24,275 nt of DNA from a virus, in the IMG/VR virus record IMGVR_UViG_3300044957_000075, positions 1 through 24,275 of that record, one strand, 5' to 3'. Positions within the stretch are counted from its first letter, which is position 1. Every line of letters starts with the position of its first letter. A program made the translations under genes and the position numbers. Positions 1 to 6,702 of this stretch are shown in pieces. A model generated the notes under the pieces. That model did no database searches and had not been told where the DNA came from. It saw only the letters and a list, made by a program, of their open reading frames with translations.

Positions 1-2
1 AT

Positions 3-245
3 AACTTCAAGAGCATCAAGGTCAAGTCTGTAGGCGGTGAGCGTTCAGATACCGGCGAAGGTCTTGCTGCGGCTTCTGGCACTGCCATGCGTAAACATGT
101 TGCAGCGGGTGACAAGGAATCATTCCATAAGATGGCACCTTCGGGTATGAGCAAGGCACATAAGGATGAATTGTACCACGATGTTCGTAAAGGTATGGGC
201 ATTCACGAATTGTTCATCATGAGATTTAAAAACTGGATTCACTAA
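3..245 (+). CDS. C-terminal end of an unrecognised phage protein (5' truncated)
   Basis: An open frame runs in from the left edge and ends at TAA 243-245, giving 80 residues. The visible part is hydrophilic and basic, with many Lys, His, Gly and Ser residues and a Met-rich stretch, and it ends FKNWIH. No catalytic motif is visible. The stop overlaps the start of the next gene (TAATG), so the two are translationally coupled and probably belong to the same late virion operon. The style resembles the Lys-rich putative head-internal proteins further right, but with the N-terminus missing no family can be assigned. The frame call rests on the lack of stops and the coupling. Confidence 0.6.
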   Translation, partial: NFKSIKVKSVGGERSDTGEGLAAASGTAMRKHVAAGDKESFHKMAPSGMSKAHKDELYHDVRKGMGIHELFIMRFKNWIH

Positions 246-1039
246 TGGCACAATGGGATTCAGCAAACAATATTTTAAGATCTCAAACAAAAACTCTGTT
301 TGAGGTTAACATACCTAATACACAGAGTATTCTTGCCGGCGATTTTAATCTGCAGGTTGCTCGTGGTAAAGTAAATGGTGTATCTCTTGTAAACCTTTAT
401 GGATATCAAGCAGCTGTTGATGATACATTTATTCCTATTTGGGAAAATCCTACTACGTACACATATCCATTAAATGGCGGAGAACAGATGACTCTTTATA
501 GTTCATCTGCATCTGACACAAATGTAACTGTTTTTATTGACGGTTTAGATTTAAACTTTTTGCCAATTAATGAATCTCTACTACTTACAAATGGAACTAC
601 CGGAGTTACAACTGTTAATTCATATCGCAGAATTAACAGTATGAGAATTACAGGAAGCGTAAATCCTGTTGGTATTATTCGTCTTGCAAATTCTGGCAAA
701 ACTACTACGTATGCTCAGATTGCGATTGGTACCGGAAGAACACAGTGGTCAATATATACTGTTCCTGCTGGATATACATTTTTCTTAAATCGTGTAACAG
801 CCGCTGCCTCTGCTACAAATTCTGATAAGGTTTTACGATATCGTGTATATCAGATCTCAGGAACCGGGCTACAGTCTCTTGTACTTCAATCACCATGGAT
901 TGATACATATGAAACACTTCGTGTGATTCCAAACCCATACTTAGAAAAAACATCTATTCAGTGGCAGGTTACATCCGATACAATATCGCAGGTTGGCCTT
1001 CGTGTTGAAGGTATTCTTATTCGAAATGATCTTCTGTAG
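245..1039 (+). CDS. Beta-rich virion structural protein (phage, function unassigned)
   Basis: This 264-residue protein has no Cys, few charged residues, and is rich in Thr, Ser, Asn, Val, Ile and Tyr, the composition of an all-beta capsid or tail surface protein. No signal peptide or membrane helix is seen. A central segment (about residues 75-140) has a repeated short-strand pattern with a NG-T-TGVTTVNSY-R-IN motif. The stretch around residues 160-200 (GTGRTQWSIYTVPAGYTFFLNR) resembles structural proteins of large phages as I remember them, for which decoration or fibre roles have been proposed. It starts on an ATG overlapping the previous stop, and a T4-type late promoter lies just after it. 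Virion location is inferred from composition and context; the exact role is unknown. Confidence 0.6.
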   Translation: MAQWDSANNILRSQTKTLFEVNIPNTQSILAGDFNLQVARGKVNGVSLVNLYGYQAAVDDTFIPIWENPTTYTYPLNGGEQMTLYSSSASDTNVTVFIDGLDLNFLPINESLLLTNGTTGVTTVNSYRRINSMRITGSVNPVGIIRLANSGKTTTYAQIAIGTGRTQWSIYTVPAGYTFFLNRVTAAASATNSDKVLRYRVYQISGTGLQSLVLQSPWIDTYETLRVIPNPYLEKTSIQWQVTSDTISQVGLRVEGILIRNDLL

Positions 1040-1049
1040 TTTTTCCTAT

Positions 1050-1057
1050 TATAAATA
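1050..1057 (+). promoter_or_regulatory. T4-type late promoter (TATAAATA)
   Basis: The octamer TATAAATA is an exact match to the T4 late promoter element read by a gp55-like sigma factor. It lies in the 78-base space between two virion-type genes. Transcription would begin about 6-8 bases downstream, near 1064. That placement disfavours the ATG at 1061 as a start and supports the ATG at 1118, which has AAGGGA at 1105-1110. No gp55 gene is in the window, so the assignment rests on motif and position. Confidence 0.75.
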
Positions 1058-1117
1058 ACAATGCGGTTAGGCTACGGCAATCCCGTTTGTTTACAGATAA
1101 GCCCAAGGGAAACTCTG

Positions 1118-2530
1118 ATGGAAGATAAGAAGAAACCGGTACCAGAAAAGAATACGAAGAAGCCTACTGGCAAATCTGCAACTGGTAAACCACTAAATGG
1201 CATTGACGTCAATCCTCAGCTAGACGACAAGCGCCGTACAAACGAGGACTTCGCCGTCCTAACCGCGACCCTCCAAGAACGCAAAGCTCTGACTCTTGCT
1301 CAACGTCAGCAAAGAGGCCGCCAGCTGAAGCGCATTCAGCCAAAACTTCAAAGAGCTAAAAAAATCTCGCAAGGACATCTTGCTGGACCACAGAAACTAC
1401 AAAGACGTGCCGAAGCCAAGGCCCGCGCAATCCTGAAATCAAGAATTGCTGCTCGCAAGGATATTCCTTACGCAGAGCTGACAACTTCTGAAAAGATTCA
1501 GGTAGATACTGCAGTTGCTAAGAAGACAAAGCTGATTAAACGCATTGCTGCACGTCTTCTACCGAAGCTGAGAAAAGCCGAATTTGAAAGACTCAAGTCT
1601 TTCCACTCTGGTGCACCTATGAAGAGTCTTCATACGGTCGCTGCATCAGAAGAATTTTCTGGTCTCTTTCAAGATCTGAATGCCAAGTCAACATTAGAAC
1701 TTGTTGACATCATTGAGAACGCGATTACCAAGTTTGAAAAAGAAGGTAATCCAATTAGCATTACTCTCCGTAGAATGCTGAACTCGACGATTGGTACAGA
1801 TCCAATCACAGAGATACTTATCAAAAAAGCTGAAAAGACTAACATTCCGTTCTCGACTCTTAGAGAAGTGTTCGAGCGCGGTCTTTCGTCGTATATGAAT
1901 GAGTCGATACAGACACCAGAACAGATTGCATTTAATCGAGTCAATAGCTATATTGCCAAGGGTAGAGCATGGACTCTTGATGCAGACCTTCGTGAAGAGA
2001 AAGCTGTGAACGAAGAGCTCGATCTGGCATTCAATGAGCTTCTGGAAAAACAAGGCATATGGGCAAACATTCATGCCAAGCGCCAAAAAATCAAAGCTGG
2101 TTCAGGTGAGCGTATGCGCAAGCCTGGAGAAAAAGACGCACCGACACCTGAAGGTTTAAGATCTGCCCAGGAAACTGCATGTGAAATCACAGCAGCCGAT
2201 AGAGAGATTGGCACTACTTCACTCATAAAGAAGTACAAGAAAGATACACCTGGCCAAGAGAAAGCCGACCTGAACGAGACATTCAACATGGCTTGGACTG
2301 CAGGAATTGGTGTAACTCTTTCTGCTAAAGAATGCGGCATTAAGATGAAGTCAGCATTTGAGCACCATCCTGATGTTGTTGACGCAATGGAGGAAGTACG
2401 TTCTGCTGATATTGAAGGTGTGGTTGTTCGTACTGCTAGCGGCAAGACTATTGTTCGTAAGCAGAAGAGAAACAGAAAGATTATCGGCACTGGCAATCTG
2501 ACAGATGGGAAACCAAATGATACGCTTTAA
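1118..2530 (+). CDS. Lys/Arg-rich conserved phage protein, likely head-associated
   Basis: This is a 470-residue protein. The frame is open from an ATG at 1061, but 1118 is preferred because AAGGGA (1105-1110) precedes it and the late promoter would start transcripts at about 1064. The N-terminal half (about residues 35-165) is strongly basic and predicted helical, with a RQQRGRQLKRIQPKLQRAKK segment. Residues about 243-293 carry a domain with RVNSY-x2-KG and D-x-DLR motifs, also found in the protein at 6702-7763 and widespread in marine T4-like phages (I recall it as DUF5824-like; not verified). The C-terminus (about 390-470) has a GIGVTLSAKECGIKMKSAF segment. No enzyme motif is visible. The basic composition and late context suggest DNA contact inside the head, which is inference. 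Confidence 0.65.
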   Translation: MEDKKKPVPEKNTKKPTGKSATGKPLNGIDVNPQLDDKRRTNEDFAVLTATLQERKALTLAQRQQRGRQLKRIQPKLQRAKKISQGHLAGPQKLQRRAEAKARAILKSRIAARKDIPYAELTTSEKIQVDTAVAKKTKLIKRIAARLLPKLRKAEFERLKSFHSGAPMKSLHTVAASEEFSGLFQDLNAKSTLELVDIIENAITKFEKEGNPISITLRRMLNSTIGTDPITEILIKKAEKTNIPFSTLREVFERGLSSYMNESIQTPEQIAFNRVNSYIAKGRAWTLDADLREEKAVNEELDLAFNELLEKQGIWANIHAKRQKIKAGSGERMRKPGEKDAPTPEGLRSAQETACEITAADREIGTTSLIKKYKKDTPGQEKADLNETFNMAWTAGIGVTLSAKECGIKMKSAFEHHPDVVDAMEEVRSADIEGVVVRTASGKTIVRKQKRNRKIIGTGNLTDGKPNDTL

Positions 2531-2816
2531 GCAATTTATTTTAGAAGCTCGCGGTGCTGACTCAAAGGGGCATTTCAGGGCCACCGAGAAGGGTGCAGGC
2601 ATGACTGAGAAGGGTGTCAAAGCCTATCGTCGCGCTAATCCTGGATCAAAGCTTCAAACAGCTGTAACCGGTAAGGTAAAGCCAGGATCTAAAGATGCTA
2701 AGAGACGCAAGTCTTTCTGTGCTCGTATGGGTGGCATGCCAGGTCCTATGAAGGATGAAAAAGGTAGACCAACACGCAAAGCAATGTCTCTGCGTAGATG
2801 GAGATGTAGAACGTAA
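2517..2816 (+). CDS. Small basic phage protein (DUF6321-like) with capsid-targeting-like N-terminus
   Basis: The frame opens at ATG 2505, but I prefer the in-frame ATG at 2517, giving 99 residues that begin MIRFKQFILEARG. This start closely resembles the capsid-targeting sequence of T4 internal proteins (for example IPIII, which begins MKTYQEFIAEA), and ILE-A fits the T4 gp21 cleavage pattern (I/L-x-E before a small residue). The rest is strongly basic and matches a phage family I recall as DUF6321: RRANPGSKLQTAVTGKVKPG, KRRKSFCARMGGMPGPM and TRKAMSLRRWRC. It overlaps the previous gene by 14 bases and its stop overlaps the next start (TAATG). A small DNA-binding cargo protein delivered with the genome is a reasonable guess. 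Confidence 0.65.
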   Translation: MIRFKQFILEARGADSKGHFRATEKGAGMTEKGVKAYRRANPGSKLQTAVTGKVKPGSKDAKRRKSFCARMGGMPGPMKDEKGRPTRKAMSLRRWRCRT

Positions 2817-3250
2817 TGGAAGAGATTACAAATCCTCTGAAGATCGCATTTGCAGATACCTATGCATTCTATGTGAAGGCACAGAACTATCATTGGAATG
2901 TAGAAGGTCCAATGTTTGCAATGTATCATGAATTCTTTGGCAAGATCTACGAAGAAGTTGGTGGTACAATTGACCAGTTTGCTGAAGAGATTCGTGCGCA
3001 GAATACATATGCGCCAGCATCTTTTAGCAGATTCCGTGATCTGACAAACATCAATGACGAAGTTTTAATTATTAAGCCTGAACAAATGGTAGAAACATTG
3101 TTCTCAGATAATGCTACTGTGCTTGCTTCATTACATCGTGCAAGAGATGTTGCTGATAAGTATAATGAAAACGGTCTGGTTAATTTTCTTGAAGAAAGAC
3201 TTGATCAGCACAAGAAACACGCTTGGATGTTAAGGGCATCGATGAAATGA
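2816..3250 (+). CDS. dps: Dps-like DNA-binding ferritin
   Basis: This 144-residue protein is a ferritin-like four-helix bundle of the Dps family (usually about 150-170 residues). The intersubunit ferroxidase residues are all present with the family spacing: His26 (YHWNVEG), His38 (YHEFF), Asp53 and Glu57 (TIDQFAEEIRA), giving gaps of 12, 15 and 4 as in E. coli Dps (51, 63, 78, 82). The C-terminal helix EERLDQHKKHAWMLRA is also typical. It lacks the long Lys-rich N-terminal tail of E. coli Dps, so DNA binding by that route is unlikely. Dps proteins oxidise Fe(II) with hydrogen peroxide and shield DNA. Its place between putative head-internal proteins suggests late expression and possibly packaging, which is inference. 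The start overlaps the preceding stop and the end overlaps the next gene (ATGA). Confidence 0.88.
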   Translation: MEEITNPLKIAFADTYAFYVKAQNYHWNVEGPMFAMYHEFFGKIYEEVGGTIDQFAEEIRAQNTYAPASFSRFRDLTNINDEVLIIKPEQMVETLFSDNATVLASLHRARDVADKYNENGLVNFLEERLDQHKKHAWMLRASMK

Positions 3251-3831
3251 GTTATCGTTCACTTGAATCTAAAATTCGAGATATTTTTGAAGGTGTGAGT
3301 ATTCATGCTGGAGAGTCTGATCAGAATGATCAGATTGCGGTTGGGTCGTATACAACTAAAGCATTTGAAGTGTCTCCACAGGCACAGAAGCTCTATGCAA
3401 ATCTTCCAAAAGAAACAAATGCTTCTGATGCTCAAACCGCGGCAGAGAACTTAGATAAATTATTTGATATTGTTAAGGATGTACAACATACTAGTAAAGC
3501 AACAGCGGCACATATTGCTCGTGCTACCATGCACGGTGAGATTGTAATGAGACATGCTGTTGGCATGAAACTTGAAAAAGAACACGATGCTATTGTCAAG
3601 GCTGCAATGAGAACTATTCATTCTCATTCTGGTGAACATGAAAAAGAACTTGATCCAAATACTGAGTATCATCCAGCTGACGACAAAAGATTTTATAATC
3701 CACCAAAGGGATATGTACCAGATCCAATTGCAGGGCCTCAGGGTGATAAAGATATAGATAACCTAAAGAAATACCTTATTAAAAGGTCCCGTGCGGCAGA
3801 ACGAAAAATTAAAATCATAGATGTAGATTAA
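3247..3831 (+). CDS. Conserved phage protein, putative head-internal protein
   Basis: This is a 194-residue protein. The start chosen is ATG 3247, which forms an ATGA overlap with the Dps stop; an upstream in-frame ATG at 3223 would add eight residues inside the Dps gene. The N-terminus, MSYRSLESKIRDIFEG, is an amphipathic helix ending IFE-G, matching the T4 prohead protease pattern. Many marine T4-like phage proteins of unknown function begin similarly. The middle (about residues 50-130) is predicted helical and Ala/His-rich, and the C-terminal part has a YNPPKGYVPDPIAGPQGDKD segment and a basic tail. No catalytic motif is visible. Virion or prohead-core location is inferred from the N-terminus and neighbours. 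Confidence 0.6.
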   Translation: MSYRSLESKIRDIFEGVSIHAGESDQNDQIAVGSYTTKAFEVSPQAQKLYANLPKETNASDAQTAAENLDKLFDIVKDVQHTSKATAAHIARATMHGEIVMRHAVGMKLEKEHDAIVKAAMRTIHSHSGEHEKELDPNTEYHPADDKRFYNPPKGYVPDPIAGPQGDKDIDNLKKYLIKRSRAAERKIKIIDVD

Positions 3832-3843
3832 AGGACTCCAACA

Positions 3844-5268
3844 ATGTTTACAAAGAAACTCGAAGATCAATTTTCTGCCGACCTTCTGAATACCGTAAAA
3901 AGTATTCTAGGCGAGGCTAAACACGACAAAGAATGCGAATGCGAAAAGTGCAAAGAAGAAGATGAGGATGAAGAAGATGAAGCCAAGGAAGAGAACGGCA
4001 AGAAGAAAATGAAGGAAAACTATGTCAGTGCCGCTCAGCGCAAGGCTGTGTGGGCAAACCGTGCTGACGGTGGTAAGGGTCATCCTGATAACAAAAAGAA
4101 GAAGATGAAGAAGGAAGGATACGTTCCTACCGCTGATGAACCGACAGAGCATGACAAAAAGACTGCTCAGAAGGTTCGTGATATGATGGCAAAAGAAAAG
4201 AAGCCAGTCAAGAAAGCTGCTGAACGTCTTGGTAACAATACTCTTGCCAAGGAAGAAGTCGAGCAGATCGATGAGCTTTCGAAGGACGCACTAGCATCAT
4301 ACACAGTAAATGCTGCTAGAGATCTTCCACGTCTTGCTGGTAAGAGACAGGCCGAAATTCGAAAGACCGGTATTGGAGCATCCGATAGAAAGATTAAAAA
4401 TCGTATTAAAGGTATCGATACTGCAGCCGATCGCCTTCGTAACGAAGAAGTCGAGCAGATCGACGAACTCTCAAAGGCAACACTGGGTCGTTACATTAAC
4501 AAGGCTGCCACAAAAATAGGTAGCCAAGGTGTTACAGCCGGTCTGAAAATTGCTGCTGATGAGAAGTCAAGCAAGAACTTTAAGGATATGGGTAAGCGCG
4601 AAAAGGGTATTGCAACCGCTGTCAAGAAACTGACCAAGGAAGAACAGGACTTCATTGATGCGCTCAATGATGCTGATCTTGAGCAGATCGATGAACTATC
4701 GGGCGCAACTCTTGGTTCTTATGTTGCCAAGTCAAGAAAAGACGAAGCTGATCGTCGTGAAAAAGGAATCAAGATACGCGACGAGATTCGTAAGCAAACA
4801 GGCCTAAGAGTTGGTACACCAATTGATCGCAAGATCCACAGTTCAACAACTGGCCGAGCAGCGGGTCAAAGAATGGCAGTAAAGAAACTGACCGGACAGG
4901 CACGCGTGAATGCAAAGGAAGAAGTTGAGCTAGAAGAAGGTCGTGGTCGTCCGCCGAAGGAAGGTTCGGCTGCATGGCATGCAAAGCAAAAGCAAGCTAA
5001 TGATGACATGGTTTCTCTTGGCATGCAACTTCGTAAAGCCAAGTCAATCAACAAGAAGGTTCGTTTCATGGATAACAAAGAACATGATATCCATCCGAAC
5101 CACATCAATCGCTTTGAAGACCATATGGCTGCTCGCAGAACAACTCAAGAAAAAGACAAGTTCCAGAGACAAGCCCACAAGTCACATGCAGAATTCGTCA
5201 AGGCTGTATCTGCCCCAGTTCCAAAGGCTGCGAAGGACACTGGCGAGATCGTAAAGTATAGGCACTAA
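3844..5268 (+). CDS. Repeat-containing phage protein with AT-hook; putative head-internal or scaffold protein
   Basis: This 474-residue, highly charged protein has an AAGGA-type ribosome site upstream. Its N-terminus reads ...NTVKSILGEAKHDKE, with LGE-A at residues 22-25 fitting a prohead-protease site. A Cys/acidic patch follows (Cys31, Cys33, Cys36, then about 14 mostly Asp/Glu residues). Three copies of an EQIDELS-x4-L-x2-Y unit start at residues 140, 204 and 280, each followed by a basic spacer. At 366-374 lies an AT-hook core (GRGRPPKEG, with RGRP at 367-370). The C-terminal 95 residues form a domain with MQLRKA and KEHDIHPNHINRFEDH motifs that I recall in other phage proteins of this kind. 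No enzyme motif is seen. DNA contact inside the capsid is plausible from the AT-hook and charge; the function is unproven. Confidence 0.65.
   Translation: MFTKKLEDQFSADLLNTVKSILGEAKHDKECECEKCKEEDEDEEDEAKEENGKKKMKENYVSAAQRKAVWANRADGGKGHPDNKKKKMKKEGYVPTADEPTEHDKKTAQKVRDMMAKEKKPVKKAAERLGNNTLAKEEVEQIDELSKDALASYTVNAARDLPRLAGKRQAEIRKTGIGASDRKIKNRIKGIDTAADRLRNEEVEQIDELSKATLGRYINKAATKIGSQGVTAGLKIAADEKSSKNFKDMGKREKGIATAVKKLTKEEQDFIDALNDADLEQIDELSGATLGSYVAKSRKDEADRREKGIKIRDEIRKQTGLRVGTPIDRKIHSSTTGRAAGQRMAVKKLTGQARVNAKEEVELEEGRGRPPKEGSAAWHAKQKQANDDMVSLGMQLRKAKSINKKVRFMDNKEHDIHPNHINRFEDHMAARRTTQEKDKFQRQAHKSHAEFVKAVSAPVPKAAKDTGEIVKYRH
4252..4731 (+). repeat. Three in-frame EQIDELS repeat units
   Basis: Units begin at about 4252, 4444 and 4672, each about 60 bases, separated by 132-168 bases of less conserved sequence. 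The first two share an identical 20-base stretch (4252-4271 and 4444-4463), and the third shares the 11-base core GAGCAGATCGA at 4681. The protein consensus is EQIDELS-[KG]-x2-L-x-[SR]-Y. A degenerate fourth unit lies in a different gene at about 7143-7202 (KEDVQIDEISK...SY). Identity at DNA level points to fairly recent duplication inside this gene. Confidence 0.85.
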
Positions 5269-5269
5269 T

Positions 5270-5467
5270 ATGGCTATTAACGTAGGCGGACTGGTAATAA
5301 ATGGTGTGGATGTTGTAAAGGCTCAGGAAGAGGCTTCTACAAAGGAGATCATTTTTTCTGAAAAGCCTATGCCTGAACACACCGTGATGGTTAATGGTCG
5401 ACCAAAGAGATTTCATAAGAAAATGTCTCAGTACATGATTGATATGCTCACTACAGAAGAAGAATAA
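5270..5467 (+). CDS. Small phage protein of unknown function
   Basis: This 65-residue protein begins one base after the preceding stop. It starts MAINVGGLVINGVDVVKAQE, has a central EKPMPEHTVMVNGRPKRFHK stretch and ends in an acidic TTEEE tail. The first 15 residues look like two short beta strands rather than a membrane helix. No motif or family is recognised. It sits between the repeat protein and a virion structural gene, so it is probably late and virion-related. A late-promoter-like octamer overlaps its 3' end. Confidence 0.55.
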   Translation: MAINVGGLVINGVDVVKAQEEASTKEIIFSEKPMPEHTVMVNGRPKRFHKKMSQYMIDMLTTEEE

Positions 5468-5470
5468 ATA
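5463..5470 (+). promoter_or_regulatory. Late-promoter-like octamer (AATAAATA)
   Basis: AATAAATA differs from the T4 late consensus TATAAATA at the first base only. It overlaps the stop of the 65-residue gene and lies 27 bases before the ATG of a structural gene that has a near-perfect ribosome site (AGGAGG, 5484-5489). The position suits a dedicated late promoter for an abundant virion protein, but the octamer also occurs inside other genes by chance. Confidence 0.4.
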
Positions 5471-5497
5471 AAAGAAAGTTCTTAGGAGGAAACTACA

Positions 5498-6052
5498 ATG
5501 GCTCAATGGGGCAATACAGACGATGCTGCGAATTCAGTCCTATGGGCTGTTTCTCAGTTAAATAAAGTTGCAAACACAACAACACAAACAAACCTTTATG
5601 GTAATACAACAGTTGGCGCATTTGAAACAAATGAAATCAATGGCCAGTTTGGTGTTGATGCTGTGGAAGCTGCAAACACTTCTTCGAATTTCAAAAAGGT
5701 AGCTCATGCCGGTTGGAATCTAAAGACAACTGGTACAGGTCCACTTGCATCTGTATCAATTGTTGCTGGTGGTACTGGATATTCAAATGGTGATGTTCTT
5801 ACATTTGCCGCTACCGGTACTGGCACAGTAAATGCTACTGCAACAGTTTCAACAAACTCAACAGGTGGAATCACATCTCTTGCAATCACAAACCCTGGTG
5901 CAGGATTTACTAACACACTTGTTTATGGTACTTTTGCCAACTCGACGGGTGGTTCAACCGGCGGTTCAACAGCAAACGTTGCTGGTAACATTGGTGGTCG
6001 TGCAGGACGTGTTTCTTATGAAACACTTGTTGCTATGAGCACAATTACCTGA
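5498..6052 (+). CDS. Virion structural protein with inserted glycine-rich beta domain
   Basis: This 184-residue protein belongs to a family I recognise from marine T4-like phages, starting M-A-x-W-GNTDDAANSVLWA and ending GRAGRVSYETLVAM. The flanks, residues 1-82 (ending GWNLKTTGTGP) and 166-184 (GGRAGRV...), are the conserved core. Between them, residues about 83-165 form a Gly/Thr/Ser-rich domain with a VAGGTGYSNGDVLTF motif and an ITSLAITNPGAGFT motif, a pattern common in phage surface proteins. In the relatives I remember, the two core parts are adjacent, so the middle is probably an insert. AGGAGG at 5484-5489, 8 bases from the ATG, is the strongest ribosome site seen here, consistent with a high-copy virion protein. 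The precise virion location is unknown. Confidence 0.7.
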   Translation: MAQWGNTDDAANSVLWAVSQLNKVANTTTQTNLYGNTTVGAFETNEINGQFGVDAVEAANTSSNFKKVAHAGWNLKTTGTGPLASVSIVAGGTGYSNGDVLTFAATGTGTVNATATVSTNSTGGITSLAITNPGAGFTNTLVYGTFANSTGGSTGGSTANVAGNIGGRAGRVSYETLVAMSTIT

Positions 6053-6061
6053 GGATAATAT

Positions 6062-6313
6062 ATGAGTGAACGTGCTAAGAAGATTACAGAACTAACATCA
6101 ATTGGCACGGCGAATACGTCGATTGCTAGCGGAGACCTCTTCATTGTTGAGGACGTCTCCGCTAACACGACCAAGTCTGCTACATTATCAACATTACGTA
6201 AAGCTATTATACAAGGTCCCTATGCAAATGATACTGCAGCCAATACCGGCGGTGTTGTGCTTGGACAACTATACTATACTGCGGCGGGGGACGTCAAAGT
6301 AAGAATTGCATAA
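6062..6313 (+). CDS. Small virion-type protein
   Basis: This 83-residue protein starts nine bases after the preceding stop, with GAGGAT as ribosome site. The N-terminal half reads KKITELTSIG...SGDLFIVEDVS...TKSATLSTLRKAI, a module frequent at the start of phage tail-fibre and capsid accessory proteins. The C-terminal half reads GPYANDTAANTGGVVLGQLYYTAAGDVKVRIA, a short motif found at the end of similar phage proteins. It may be a small decoration or fibre-associated protein. It is coupled to the next gene by a TAATG overlap. The virion assignment is from memory of the motifs and from context. Confidence 0.6.
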   Translation: MSERAKKITELTSIGTANTSIASGDLFIVEDVSANTTKSATLSTLRKAIIQGPYANDTAANTGGVVLGQLYYTAAGDVKVRIA

Positions 6314-6702
6314 TGGTTGATAAACTTGATGAAACAAACTTTTTGTTATATGCCGCGAAACATTATGATAACCCGCAATGTTTTGATACACTCGAGTTCT
6401 ATGAGGATTTAGCTCGATTCAAATATATTAAAAGATTATTAAATCGTTATGAAGAAACTGGAGAACTTAAAGAAAGACTCGTAATTAATCACTTGATTAT
6501 TCTATACAATGTGTTTGGTCCACCGGCCACGCGAATGCTCTTCTTTAAGTTGGACGGTTATCATCATATGTTGAAGCCGTTCATTGTTTTATTAGGACAT
6601 ATGCCAAATGTGATTCAAGGCATTGGATATGAAAATAAAACAATAATCAGTTCAGACATTTATATGGATGAGAACATAGTCAAGATTCTAAGGAAGATCT
6701 AA
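6313..6702 (+). CDS. Conserved T4-like phage protein of unknown function
   Basis: This 129-residue, mostly helical protein starts MVDKLDETNFLLYAAKHYDN. It includes EFYEDLARFKYIKRLLNRYEETGELKERL (split here by structure: an acidic helix, then a basic one) and a HLIILYNVFG segment. I recognise this pattern from many marine T4-like phages, where it lies in the structural region with no known role. No catalytic motif, signal peptide or membrane helix is convincing; the ILYNVF and MLFFK stretches are too short. It overlaps both neighbours by one base (TAATG at each side), so it is made together with flanking virion proteins. Confidence 0.65.
   Translation: MVDKLDETNFLLYAAKHYDNPQCFDTLEFYEDLARFKYIKRLLNRYEETGELKERLVINHLIILYNVFGPPATRMLFFKLDGYHHMLKPFIVLLGHMPNVIQGIGYENKTIISSDIYMDENIVKILRKI

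Noticed and set aside
1061-1117. Upstream in-frame start of the 1118 gene
   Set aside because: It lies at or before the expected late transcript start and has no ribosome site, whereas 1118 has AAGGGA.
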